DNA of 64,000 nucleotides. Origin: Apiosordaria backusii. Taxonomy: Eukaryota; Ascomycota; Sordariomycetes; Sordariales; Lasiosphaeriaceae. The DNA is taken from the NCBI GenBank assembly GCA_030549205.1, contig JAUKTV010000005.1, forward strand, positions 2,790,001 through 2,854,000, in the 5' to 3' direction. Numbering within the stretch: position 1 is the first letter of the stretch; every line of letters begins with the position of its first letter. The translations under genes were made by a program, and so were the position numbers. Of this stretch, positions 46,720 to 57,900 are shown in pieces. The notes under the pieces were generated by a model, which saw nothing but the letters and a program-made list of their open reading frames with translations, searched no databases and was not told the DNA's origin.

Positions 46720-47751
46720 TTACACTTGAACATTTTGGAACCTGGTCCAACTATTTACATATGTGTTAGACTGTCGTTCTTGCTGGGTACTGTTCAGCGT
46801 CGCTCGTGGTCCTTCGGTCGGCTCGGGGCTGTCGTACGGTTGGGGCGACTCCAATTCTCCGTGCTGGGGTGCGGGAACCGGAAGTTCTTTAATCGAGGTT
46901 GAATCAAGCTCCACAGATATCGGTGGACATTCTGGATTATTTGGTGTGTTTGATGATGGTGGGCTCACCAGCTGACTTTGCGAATCCCCAGGAAGACGGT
47001 CACGCGGGTCAGGTTTTCGGAGAGGGCTGGCAAGGTTGCTATGCGCGCCGCCGCTCATGCAACTGTCGCGGAGTGGTAGATTGGGGAAGGATCCGCTCTC
47101 GTGGGATATTTTGGACATACGTCCTTGACGGATGAACAGTCAAGAGTCAGCTTTAGTGTGTCGGTTGGCTTGGTTTCATTTTCTCTTACCTTCCGCACGG
47201 TCAAAGATACTTCCGCGGCCATTCGACGCCATGGGATTGAAGACTCCTTCAAGACCAGGGGGAACGAGCTCCTCATCAACAACCCGTGGCGACGCCAGTC
47301 TCTGCGCTTGGTCACGCTTCTCATCCTTCTCCCGTCGCCGCCGACCCCACCACATACAGCTGACGAGGGCCACGAATATGACGGCGATGGCACAGCCTAC
47401 CACCACCCCAACAAGAGCGCTGATTGAGATCTTCATACCATGGCTGTCCTCGTAGTTGGTTGGATAGGTGGAGGTCGAGAGGGTTGTTCGCGAGGAGATA
47501 TCGGCGGTGGGAGTTAAGGTCGTTGTAATTTCACTCGGGGTTGAAGATAAGGATGTGGATTGCGTGGATGTCACTGGCTCGCCCTGAGCAATTAAAGGAC
47601 AGCCTACAGGTTGTTGTTGGCAAGGGTTGACACTGCAACAACCAGCATACCACGGCGTGGTAAAGGTGCAGGTATACCACAGGTATCCGCTCGCAGTTGC
47701 GCACTCTTTGCGTTCAAGGTCGAGGGTGGTTTCGGGCGGAGAAGCCATCAT
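46720..47751 (-). CDS. Single-pass membrane protein with Cys-rich ectodomain
   Basis: No named domain, but a recognisable fungal layout. Exons 47751-47190 and 47123-46720 (intron GTAAGA..AAG) join in phase to 321 aa. The N-terminal 55 residues carry six Cys (17, 28, 38, 39, 44, 51) around GYLWYTC and the AGCCSVNPC motif. A Ser/Thr-rich stalk (about 60-100) could be O-mannosylated. One transmembrane helix follows (about 109-133, ALVGVVVGCAIAVIFVALV), then a basic stop-transfer GRRRREKDEKR and a cytoplasmic tail rich in Pro/Ser. No signal peptide precedes the Cys module, so it would insert as an N-out reverse anchor unless there is a missed upstream exon. A stress sensor or receptor-like role is speculation. 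Confidence 0.78.
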
Positions 47752-48330
47752 GGACGCAACTGTCAAGCTTCAGCCTACCTTGCTCTAGACAGTGCTCCAC
47801 CAAGAATATCGGAAAATCCGGGAATTGCGCTGTGGATTCATCGATGATCCATGTAGTTTCTGGATTCAGATCCCAGGATGGTCTGGTGGTAGCCAATTTG
47901 AGCACGTGGTTGGAGAGGTTGTGCAACTCTCGTTGTGTGAGCGTGTAGAAAGCGACAAGCATGAATGAATGTACTGGGGATGGATTTGAAGTTTGGACTT
48001 CCTCCATGTCGTACCTGGTCATGCCGTCGTCTATACGGGGAAGGTGTGATGATGAAATTTGACTGCTTGTCTCCTTCCCAATGACCAAAGCCGAATTCAG
48101 CTGGCAGGTTCAAGTTGATTCTCTCAAAATCGGAAGGAGTGTCCCGAATGCCATACTGTATCTCTGTCATCAAGCATTTTGGCACCTTATATCATTATTT
48201 TGGCAGGGCCTTCCGGTTCTTGGCCAATTGCGCCAAATCAACTTATTAGCAGATTCTTTACATCAGATTCTTTACACCTATAGAGGGCCTATCTCTAGCC
48301 ACATTACTCCATTCATGTCTCACTCGTCTC
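47752..48330. other. Promoter of the membrane-protein gene, 3' flank of PUF6
   Basis: No confident gene. This is where a missed signal-peptide exon of the membrane-protein gene would lie; I did not find one with a good donor. CATCAGATTCTTTACA is partly repeated around 48246-48275. Confidence 0.4.
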
Positions 48331-50453
48331 CTACGCTTTCATCTTTTCCAACAACAGTCTCGCGCCCTGATTACCGCCCGACTTTGGTTTAGAGCTAGTA
48401 GTATCCTTGCTCTTCGTCTTGGGCTTCACATCCGCCGCATCGGCTGTGGTGGCGGCGTGCTCAAGAGTCTTCTTTTCCAACTTCAGAAGTTTGACTAGTT
48501 CCTTCTTTGAGGAGAAGTCTGGGGACTCGAGCAACCCCAGCACTGTAAATGAGCTTGGCCCGACCGCCCAATGCACGATATGATCCTTGATCACTGGGTA
48601 CAGAACGTCAGCAAAGTTGAGTGGTGGGTCAACCCTTTTGACGGTTCCGGTCTCCCTGTCGAACCGCCCACCGGCGATGAGGGTTTTGTACAGCTTGCCT
48701 CCGTGCGGTGTAAGGGAAATGTGCGGGGGTGGTGGGTAAAGAGGATCGGCATCCTCAGGAAGAGCAGGGTTGGGCTCGCCGGCCGCCGTGGAGGCAACAG
48801 CCTCGAGGGCAGCGGTCTTGTCCCCCACGGTAGACAGCAAGACATCGGCGACGAATTGGCAACCAAACGAGCTCGCTACAAGCTCCTTTGGAAACGCCGC
48901 CACGGCTGCCAGTACTTGTGGAGACATGGCTGCTACCAGTTCCTTGCGCCGCACCTCGGCATCCTTCTTGCTTGTATTCTTGCGGATCTCATGAAGTTCG
49001 CTCAGCAGTTCCAAATCATCGGCATGACTTGATGGGAACAGAGACTTGGACTGGCCCTGAAACAGGTATAGAGACACGATGCGGGCGTTAGGGTCATTCG
49101 CCAGGAAAATGATGTTCCCTGGGTCCTGATCTTCAGCTTTACCCAGGATTTCCGGGAAAATCGACTTGGAGGTCAAAACGGTATCATCGATGAGGTCGTA
49201 GGCAGCCAACAAAATCATGTGCGCATGGGGGTCGCCGCACATGAGCTGAAATGTGTCCTTGTAAGTCTTGAGAATCTGCTTCCGGTCTTTCGCACTCCCG
49301 TAGGCCAAGAGTAAACACGCCAGACGCGCGCCAGATTTGGTGAAGGCCATGTTTTTGAGCAGATCACCATTCTCGTCTCCCTTGACAACCTCCACAAACT
49401 CCTTGAGCTCCTCGCTGTCGGGCTTGAGGTTGAGGAAGTACTGCAACATGGCATCATGTAGCATGGTGAACCCGGTCATCTTCTTCTGGATGAGGTTGTT
49501 GGTCATATCGCAGAGGTACTTAAGAATGGTTGCCCGCTTGCTTGGCTCTTCCGCAAGAATCTTGGACAGATCGGCCGTGACTTCACCCTTGTTCCCAGAC
49601 CTGAACAAGGCAAATTCAGGTCCGTACCATTCCCGCAGCATATGGGCCTTCTGTTCTTTGGTCGCGGCCCCACGGTAGATGTCGTCCAAAATCCAGGATG
49701 CTTCGGAATGATTGATAAGCTTGCGCACTTTTCCATAGAATTCGGGAATGATGATGTCGCGGATCTCGGTATCGTTTTGAACGAGGAGCTTCCCAATAAG
49801 AAACTTGGCATATCTGCTCTCGGCGAGCTGTGCATAGGCTCCCTGGAGCTCCTTCGCGATTTGCTTCCTTTGAATTGGGGTCGAGTATTTGATGGCTGTC
49901 TGGACGGCACGGACAGCATCATGCTTGAGGACGAAGTCCTTGATGCGCCCGGTAATGATGGAAAAGAGTTCGTCGACCAGTTGCTGGCGTTCCTCCCTGG
50001 GCACATGCGACTTCCGGCGCAATCTCTCCCAGAGCTTTTTTGTCCGGTGCACCTCATCAGCCAATGGCTTCGCGGCTTTACGTTCTTGCGCCAACTGTTT
50101 CTGCTTCGCATGAGCCTCACGGGAGGTTTGGCCTGTGGAATTGTCAGCATCAACTGTTAGGCCAAGGCGGGCAAGAAGGACACACCTTTCTCCAGCGCTT
50201 TTCCAACAGCAGGTCCGTTCGATGTTGATTTTCCGGAATCCGAATACCCCTTTCCTTGTTTCAAAGCAGCACCTCCGTCGTCCGAGTCTGAAAAGCCGGC
50301 GCCATCACTCTCGGACGCCGTGGGCTCTGGTTCGGCCTTCTTGTGCTTTGGACCGGTGAGAGTCTTTGCCTTCTTCGATCTGCTGCCGTCGCTATTCTTG
50401 TCCGTATAGTGTGCCTTTCTTTTCGCGCTAGGCGCCGCGTTTCTTGATGCCAT
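48331..50453 (-). CDS. PUF6: Puf6-type Pumilio/CPL RNA-binding protein
   Basis: Nucleolar Pumilio-like protein needed for 60S ribosome biogenesis; in yeast it also represses ASH1 mRNA translation. Exons 50453-50186 and 50132-48331 (intron GTGTGT..CAG, 53 nt, the shortest in the window) give 689 aa. The N-terminus (1-90) is Lys/Ser/Asp-rich and probably disordered and nucleolar. The Puf repeats start near ELFSIITGRIKDFVLKHDAVRAVQTAI and continue through AQLAESRYAKFLIGKLLVQN, HSEASWILDDIYRGAATKEQ and TKSGARLACLLLAYGSAKDRKQILK. The CPL domain follows the TMLHDAM and HAHMILLAAYDLIDDT segments, with IIFLANDPNARIVSLYL and PKELVASSFGCQFVADVLL. The basic C-terminus ends QGARLLLEKMKA. It is transcribed away from GIR2 across a 362-nt promoter region. 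Confidence 0.94.
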
Positions 50454-50815
50454 TTTGGAATTGGCGTCTGGCCTGGTGAAGCAATCCGAGATGTATTGGG
50501 TAAGTGGTGATCAATCCAAAGTTCAGGTCGCCTTCCAAACTAGAGATGCTGTACTCCGCCAGCTCTGCACTGGCCGAAATTTTTTTGGAAGTCAATTCCC
50601 CGGATCCCTGTTTCTGCCAGGCGGTCAGCTTAGTCTTGCCTTGGCGGACAGGGTGCTCGCACTAAAGACTCCACTACCAAAAGCTGTGCCCCTCCTTACA
50701 GATAGACAACCCCCACCCAGTTGAAAGTTCCCGACGAAAGTATTGACTCGTCAAACACCCAGGCAGATATCATAGAGTGCCCAACCGTTAGACACTGCGG
50801 AGTAAGAAAATCAAC
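50454..50815. promoter_or_regulatory. Shared divergent promoter PUF6 / GIR2
   Basis: These 362 nt separate the start codons of two ribosome-associated genes transcribed apart, so both promoters must lie here. I did not identify a specific ribosome-biogenesis element. Confidence 0.5.
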
Positions 50816-51570
50816 ATGGGGCGTGAAGATCAAATTGAGGAAAGAGAGGTGCTGGACTCGATATTTCCAGACGAGATCACAGGTACGTTCGTTTCTCTTG
50901 CATGACTACGGGCAGACAAGCGACTAAACGGCATTGTGCCTGCCTTTCAGACATATCCGAGACCGAATACAGAATATCGATTACCTTGGACATTCCAGAT
51001 GATGAAGAGGAACCTCCAGTCATGCTCCTCACTGTGCGATACCCCGAGGAATATCCAGACAAGGCACCGTTACTAGAGCTGTCGGCGCCGCAGAACTCCA
51101 TCCCTCACCAACACCTCAACATTGCCGAGGACAAGGAACAGCTCTTACAGGGGTTGGACTCGACCATTGAAGAGAATCTTGGGATTGCGATGGTATTCAC
51201 TCTGGTGTCTACTCTCAAAGAAGCTGCGGAACAACTGGTGCTAGATCGAAAAGAAGCGGTCGTGAAGGCCCATGAAGAAGCCGTGTTGGCTGCCGAGCGC
51301 GAGGAGAATAAGAAGTTTCAAGGAACTCCAGTTACACGCGAGACGTTTTTGAAGTGGAGGGACTCGTTTTTCAAGGAGATGGAGGAGGCCAAAATCAGGG
51401 AGGAGGAAGAGAGGCTGGCCGATTTGAAGAAAGCTAGGATAAAGGAGCCAACGAAGCTCACGGGGAAACAACTCTGGGAGCGTGGCCTCGCAGTTGCTGG
51501 GCAGGACGAGGCTGAAGATGATGCGATCCCCGTCGAGGAGCTGCAGAAACTTGAGGTTGGCAGTAACTAG
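50816..51570 (+). CDS. GIR2: RWD-domain protein Gir2/RWDD1 type
   Basis: Gir2 partners the DRG-family GTPase Rbg2 and binds Gcn1 at ribosomes through its RWD domain. Exons 50816-50882 and 50951-51570 (intron GTACGT..CAG) give 228 aa. The RWD domain covers about residues 1-115: EEREVLDSIFPDEIT joins across the intron to DISETEYRISI, followed by the YPEEYPDKAPLLEL motif (YPxxxPx4 is the RWD signature) and NLGIAMVFTLVSTLKE. The C-terminal half is charged and helical, with FQGTPVTRETFLKWRDSFFKEMEEAK and KLTGKQLWERGLA. Those C-terminal segments are typical of RWDD1/Gir2 and are the part that binds DRG proteins. The ATG at 50816 starts MGREDQIEE. Confidence 0.94.
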
Positions 51571-51793
51571 TTGTTTCTATACAAGAGGACAGGTCCGCTT
51601 CACATCATTCCAATGGAAGAGCACATCAGCGATCGGTTTGCCAGGGGAGCGAAGTGCTTCCTGGTATGCATTCATTCCCAAACACACCAACTGGCGAGTG
51701 GTACCTTCCAAACTCCTGGGCTCTTTTTATATAAATTAAACCCTCGCCAATCCATCAATGCCCGCCTCAAAGAGCCCAAAAGCATAAACGATG

Positions 51794-52981
51794 CTATTGC
51801 ATGTCTGTGTCTTCGGCATCCTCGCTGTCATCGTCGCCATCATCAGAATCCTCCCAAATATCCTCATCCTGGTCATTTTCGGGGGCCTCGCCCAGCTCAG
51901 TTTTGATGACACCCAGCAGTTCTTGTGCATGTTCTCCTAACCTCTCATCCTCGTACTCCTCAGCTTCAAATATCCTGAGACAGTGTGAAAGCCACTTCCG
52001 GGAAGATCGCCACGCATTTCTCCACTTTTCAACGTCGCCAGCTTGCTCTGCTTCTTTTAGCTTCTCGCCCAGCATGAACTTTCCATAGCCACCAAGATAC
52101 CAGGCCTCGACACTGAGATCGTCCTCGTCAACGAGACGTCCGGCAACATTGATCGCCTGCTCCTCCAGCCCAACCTCTATCAACAACCGAACCAGGCTGA
52201 CACGAGAAGGAAATGCAGGAACGCCAGGGTCCTCAGGCGGGAGATCTGTCCACAGTCCCAGGCTTCTCTTCAGAGCCTCTCTGGCTTCCTCTGTCCGGGA
52301 CTGTGAGATTCGAACATTTGCGACGGTTTGCCATGTGTCGGGCTGCTCAGGGGCCAGCATAGTTGCCTCAGTAATCAGCGCCTCACACCGACTCTCGGCA
52401 TCATCCTCCCAGCTGAGATCTGTCATGTATACCTCGGCGACGGCACAGAGTGTATCTGCCAACTTTCTTCGCTTTTCGGTGATAGCAGCCTCTTGTTCAT
52501 CGCGGGTAAGGGGCCGTGTTTCGAGTGAGTCGGTAATGGTCTGAATCTGGGCACGCAGGGTTGCCGCACCACGTTCAAACCATGCAACACTGTCTTGGCC
52601 ACCTTCTTCACTTAGTTGTGCCAGCCAAAGAAACTTCTCGGCCCCGCCGCCCAACTCTTCTGGAAGTGAGCCGTCTTCGTCCACTTTGACGGCAGACAGG
52701 AAGAATTGGCGGGCGCTGTCGACCTCTCCTAACTCAACGTGTATTTGACCAAGGAGGGACAAGGCGGCGCCAGCCTGTCGTCCATTGTCTCCGATGTGAC
52801 CATACGCCGTGCTGGCGACTCTTGCGGCGCCCTCCACATCGCCAACCTCGAGCATGCCGACAGCTTGCGCGAGAAGCTCTCTAGGATTGACATTTGTGGA
52901 TTGTGAGGTGACTGCTTTGGCTCGGAGTCGATCCTTCGCCTTGTCTTTAGTCGACTTCTTTTTTGGTTTTGTGGGCGCCAT
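51794..52981 (-). CDS. ACL4: TPR chaperone of ribosomal protein L4 (Acl4)
   Basis: Acl4 is a dedicated chaperone that captures nascent Rpl4 (uL4) and escorts it to the nucleus for 60S assembly. A single exon gives 395 aa. A Lys-rich start (MAPTKPKKKSTKDKAKDRLR) is followed by TPR-like helices: NPRELLAQAVGMLEVGDVEG, AGAALSLLGQIHVELGEVDSARQFF, QPDTWQTVANVRISQSRTEEAREAL and VEAWYLGGYGKFMLGE. It ends in a highly acidic tail (DQDEDIWEDSDDGDDDSEDAED), as known for Acl4, which helps hold the basic client. The frame is open upstream, but the sequence there is not protein-like; the ATG at 52981 begins the conserved basic tract. It converges with GIR2 (223 nt between stop codons). Confidence 0.9.
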   Translation of the reverse strand: MAPTKPKKKSTKDKAKDRLRAKAVTSQSTNVNPRELLAQAVGMLEVGDVEGAARVASTAYGHIGDNGRQAGAALSLLGQIHVELGEVDSARQFFLSAVKVDEDGSLPEELGGGAEKFLWLAQLSEEGGQDSVAWFERGAATLRAQIQTITDSLETRPLTRDEQEAAITEKRRKLADTLCAVAEVYMTDLSWEDDAESRCEALITEATMLAPEQPDTWQTVANVRISQSRTEEAREALKRSLGLWTDLPPEDPGVPAFPSRVSLVRLLIEVGLEEQAINVAGRLVDEDDLSVEAWYLGGYGKFMLGEKLKEAEQAGDVEKWRNAWRSSRKWLSHCLRIFEAEEYEDERLGEHAQELLGVIKTELGEAPENDQDEDIWEDSDDGDDDSEDAEDTDMQ

Positions 52982-53807
52982 CGATTCCGGTTTGTGTCTC
53001 TGACTCTGGGGGTCCTGGGCTTGCCGGTGTTGCCGTTGCTGTGCTTTCTTTGAGGGGATCGACGGGAGTGGTGTCTCCCAGCTCCAGGTTAGCGCTTCTC
53101 TGCACCTTATCGCTGAACCTTGACTAAGTTTTGGAAATTTTGGGATCTTATCACAGTTCTTGTTATCGATAAGATCAAGCAAACCCCGCGTCAGCCTGGC
53201 AAGGCTCGTAACCCTTGTCCACCAGTCTCCACCTCTGTCCGATCCACAATTGACGACAAGTGGGCTGCAGTATGTAGTGTACAAATACGTAATCACCTTC
53301 CCATGTACGTATTATTCTTATCCACTGATGATGCCATTGAGGGTTAGCTGAGAGCTCACCTTGAACTATCTCTACTCCAATCCCGCCTAGAAGCGCTCTG
53401 GCGCACGGCGTATCGTTACTGCGTGCCCAGTGTCACCACATTTGGTCAAGATGTAAAATGGCGATCGCCTGGATCTTCTATTGGCCCATGCTCCTGGGAG
53501 ATTACCAAGGACCCGCGAGAACTTGGCCAAACAAGGCTGAACCGGCTCTTCTCCCCTGTCGGACTTGTTTCAAGATACCGCTTCCCCCAATCGGCCCCCT
53601 GCCACTCCTGCATCATCAGCCACTCATCCATCAACAGCCATGGACCAGAATTGTGGCTGCATATCGAAGCTGTGCAGTCTCTTTCAGCATCATGAGCCTC
53701 CTCTCATTCTTTTGTTTCTTCAAACTTTCTCCCAAAAGGATGTTTTTCGCCTGACGGGACTCAATACTTTCTCAGTTCATTCGGGAAAATCAAAATAGCG
53801 GAAGACC
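52982..53807. other. Divergent promoter region ACL4 / CFEM-like gene
   Basis: Upstream sequence of two genes transcribed apart. No protein-like frame or RNA gene is recognised; small open frames on both strands look random. Confidence 0.45.
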
Positions 53808-54542
53808 ATGGTGTTTGCACGACACCTTGGCTTTGCCCTCGTTGGCTCTATCTTCCTCCTGTCGTTAGTCGAACAGGCCGGTTCAACAAAAACTACTTTC
53901 GAATTTCCGCCCTGTGTAGGAGGCTGCATACTGGATTCTGATTGCTTGCCAAACAATGGAAGTTGCATGTGCAGACGAGCAAAGGGAAATTTTCTGGAGA
54001 AGGTTCTTAAGTGCATGGATATCAACTGCCAGCCCGACCTCCGCAACTATGAAGACAGCTTCCTTGACCCCTTGGAGGACGGGTGCAACGAGAGACACCA
54101 AGAGATCCTGGACTCGAAGCTCAAAGCCGCCAAAGACTTCGCAAAGAGTCTTTTGTCCAGCCCCTTGGTCACGACGACGAAGGCAAACACGGTCATCGCC
54201 ACTTCCCCCAGCAAGGTAACGCCAAAGCCTAGTACGGTAGAAACCGGGCCAACATCTTCTAAACAGGAAGAGGAGATCACCAACCCAACAGCCACTTCCT
54301 CAACAGCAGACCAGAACAATCGACCAAATGGCACGTCAGCAAGCAATAGTCTTCATGCTCCCTCGACGCCGGCGGCTGTTCCATCTTCCAGTCCCGAGTC
54401 AGATCCTCCCGCGATCCCACCTCCGCTTACGGATACCAGTCCGTTTACCAACAACTTGGTTTCGCCCGGGTCACAAATCCGACCATTGTCCATGATGCTA
54501 GCAGTGTTTCTGGTCACAGCTGTCTTGTGGACAGGGGCATGA
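53808..54542 (+). CDS. CFEM-like secreted protein, probable GPI anchor
   Basis: A fungal surface protein with an eight-Cys module. A single exon gives 244 aa. A signal peptide is clear (about residues 1-26, FALVGSIFLLSLVEQAGS). Eight cysteines (36, 40, 46, 53, 55, 69, 74, 93) follow in the order expected for a CFEM domain, including the CxC pair (CMC) at 53/55. The second-third Cys spacing is short, and the canonical Asp before CxC, which binds haem in characterised CFEM proteins, is not at the usual place (D45 lies before the third Cys instead). Residues 115-220 are a Ser/Thr/Pro stalk likely to be O-glycosylated. A hydrophobic C-terminal tail (PLSMMLAVFLVTAVLWTGA) preceded by small residues fits GPI attachment. 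Haem or iron binding is therefore not assured. Confidence 0.82.
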   Translation: MVFARHLGFALVGSIFLLSLVEQAGSTKTTFEFPPCVGGCILDSDCLPNNGSCMCRRAKGNFLEKVLKCMDINCQPDLRNYEDSFLDPLEDGCNERHQEILDSKLKAAKDFAKSLLSSPLVTTTKANTVIATSPSKVTPKPSTVETGPTSSKQEEEITNPTATSSTADQNNRPNGTSASNSLHAPSTPAAVPSSSPESDPPAIPPPLTDTSPFTNNLVSPGSQIRPLSMMLAVFLVTAVLWTGA

Positions 54543-54924
54543 GAGAAAGAAAGACGGGTCAACATAGACGTGTGGTAACGTACGATATAATGAATTTATG
54601 TAGATGTTTACTTGGTGGACATAGGTCAGGAATGAAGGGGCAGAGTCTCGGCAAAAGAGCGAGTACCTTAGTGTATATAATTAATACTTATACCCCCTAG
54701 ACATGTTACAAATACAATCTTATGTACTACAAGAGCGCTACTTTTTGACTGCCTCTATAGCTTCGTCTCGTATATCAACCCAATGAGTCCTTCACATGGA
54801 TAAAAAAAACACAGCCAGAAACGCCTTGCTATCTCTCATGCAATATTTCAAACCAAAAGATCATAACAGGACTCGTGCCCCTGACCTATTGATTCAATCC
54901 CCAGTCTTAGAATACGAACATAGG
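54543..54924. other. Convergent 3' flanks
   Basis: A/T-rich 3' sequence of the CFEM-like gene and of the 1049-aa gene. No gene is seen. Confidence 0.5.
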
Positions 54925-57900
54925 CTAGAGCTTCTCATCAACAGCCATTCCCTCCTCCTCCCAGTTTCTATCTACTATTTCCAAAACGTCCTCCCCTTTC
55001 CAGCCCCAGCCCTTTTCTATTGACCGGCGACCTCCTTTCCTGAGCATCCATTTTCTACGCCTGCGCTTTGCGCTGCGACTCCAGCGGGATGCGATGCTCG
55101 ACTCTGGGTCAGTACTCATAGCCGTGTCCCACAAGCCGGCCACCCACTCTGTCACCTCGGGAGTCCACTCCTGTACGAGCTCTTTGCCTTGCCCACCCGT
55201 GACCCACTCATCCAGCTTTGACGGGATCGTGTAGCCCCAAGCGGGATACTCAATATCCCAATGACAGGGCTCGCCCGGAGCGCAGTACGGAGGCTTGCAG
55301 TACAATCGGCACATCCAGGACTCGGCAACGTACCAAAGCGTAAGGAGAAACACGCAAACCCCAAGAAAGGTCAGCCTGAAACGCGGGTGGCGATGCCATA
55401 GTCGTGGGAGAGGTAGGTGAACATAGGTCAGGGTTGTTGTGGCGGCTGGCTGGTTCCCTCGACAAAGAGGACATTGGACATCGGTGCCATCCTCGCCGTG
55501 GGTATGCTGAGTTTTGAGGACATCTTCGGTCGCATTTTTGAGGCTACCATGCGCAACCTGGTCCTCAAGTCTCTGTATCCCCTGCTTCGCAGTCCGAATG
55601 TTCATGATCCCATTCTGCAGATTCCTGGTCATCCTTTCCAATCTCTGCATATCTCGATCACCTGCGCCCTTCTCATTGTCACTGTCGCCCTCGCTCTTGA
55701 TATTGATAGCACTGGACCCCTGGGCTTGGGCGCCGTGTTTCAGCAAAAGATCGGCGATATCGTCCAACGTAGAATCGTCAATCTGGTTGGCTCGCTGGAT
55801 TTCTAGTATGTCATCCCTCACGGTCGGTGGTTTGGCCGAATTGATCAAGGAACGCCCTCTGGAGAGTGACCTCGCACGACGGCGGACTGAAAGCGAAGAG
55901 GAGCGTCTCGGAAGCCTATCGCCACGGGATGACTGGGTTTGTTTTGGCTGTCTTGGTACAGCTTCACCTGTTCTCCCCCGTTCGGTGAAAGTTTCATCGT
56001 GTTTGTCTGGTAGTGGCTTGGTTTCACCCTCCCCACTGGACGAACCGCCGACCTTCTCAACCTTCACTGTCGCGGGTGTCTCGACAAAGGCGCCCGTAAC
56101 TCGAGGCGTAGGCATCGTCAAGGGATCAGGCTTGGAGGGCTTTGGTGTTTTGTCCGGCGCTTCCTCTGCTGGTTCTGGCGACAATGCCCGAAGGGATCCC
56201 CTTTCTGACTGGTTTTCGTGTGGCGCAAACAGATTCATTTCCCCCTCTATACGCTCCGTAGGGTCCGATTCTGAGAGTATGAAGCTGGACCGTTTCGTGA
56301 GGTTCGACTCAACCGAATCATTTCTCCGAAGTCCGATGAACCCGACACTTGGTTTGCCATCACCCTTAGCGCCGGCAAACATTCTTTGTCGAAGACTTCC
56401 GGTGGATTGCCGTTGTCGATCGCGGCCGGCCGCACTTTCAAGATTCCCAGCCCCTTGCATGTCAGAAATTTGACTTGCGGTCGCTGCGGCTGATAGTCTG
56501 CGCAGGACATCCCGGGATTCATCTCTGCCCCGTGAGCCACGGCGCTGGGCTCCTGCGCTTTCGCTAGTTCTCTGTTTTTTTTCGTGGTCCGCAACATCAG
56601 GGGCAGCTTCGGCATTGCCGCCCAGGGCCTCAGCAACCGAACCGTCATGAGCGCCTGATTCTCGTAATTGTGCCGTAGTTTTACTCGCCGCATCACTTCC
56701 CCTTCTCCAATTCTTCTCGCCCGGCGGAGAAACAGCGCGCAGAGGTTCATTGCTGGATTGCCATAGCATATCGGGCGATGGTGAGCGCGATGTGAGCTCG
56801 GCATTTCGCTCCCGGATTTTACCCAGCTGAGCGGTGGTGATAGCCCGCCTAGACACACTCTCAATCTCCCGCGATCTAAGTTCATCCATCTTGGTACTTG
56901 TGTTGCTTCCCGACCGGCTTCGGGGTGCAAGCTCCTGATCCTTTGGAATATCCCGCTCCATGACCTCATGCGGCGCTGCTGTTTCTTCAGGCAACTTGGA
57001 CCCAATTTCAGCCTCGCGATTCCTGATATCATCAATACTGGTATTTGTCCATGGGTTGTGGTTGCTTTCAGGAAGCTGCTCGCTATTTGCAGCCTCCAGA
57101 GCTCGTATTTCGTCGAGTTTTGTGTTGCTTCGGCCAAGATTGAGCGGAGGACTGTCGGATACCTGCAAATCGCCGGCTGTGAAGTCATTCTCTGCCTCCC
57201 AGGCGAAACTCTTTTCAGGAGACTGTTGGTTCGGTGGCGCAGAGGTGGGGCGCAATAACGGGTTTGAGTCTGGCCGAACCAAGTCCCCCGCGGAGCCATC
57301 ACCCATGATCCAGTCTGCCAGGTCGGGGGTTTGCGTTGAGCTGCTTGATTCTCGTTTTCTCCTCGATAACAAGCCGGAAAACCTATTACCGCCTGTAGTA
57401 GTTTTGGGGTTTCGAGATGAGGAATGGCCCTCAACGCTATTGCGACTGCTCCTCCGTACCAAGCCCTTTCCCGTCTCCAGTATTCTGGTTCCAAACCCGG
57501 CCTTGGAGGAGGCGCTGTTATTGTGGCGTATTGGTGGTTGGGAGTCTCCTTGTGTAAGCGCGTGCTGCCGAATCTTCTCGTCGAAGCTGCTGTCAGAGAC
57601 ATTGCTCTGGAGCGATTGGGCGCCGAGGCTTGCCGTCGAACCAACCCTATCCTCGCCCACTGCCTCCGTAGATTTGCTTGTCAGGGTCCTGCGATGTTGC
57701 GACCCGTGAATTCCTACACCTGGCAACTTTGAAACACCCTTCTCGCTATATTCCCGGCGTGAGCGCCATGATCGTGGTGCGGGGCTTGGCGACCCTCGAG
57801 CAGCGGCTTCCTCCTCTTCTTGGGCCAAGCGGTAAGCATCTGTCAGCGTGAAGCTGCTTCGGTGTTGAGCAAGACGGGGTATTCTTGTGCCGTTTGACGA

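Noticed and set aside
55514..56473. 319-codon plus-strand frame opposite the 1049-aa gene
   Set aside because: Antisense shadow of the Ser/Arg-rich region; no independent support.
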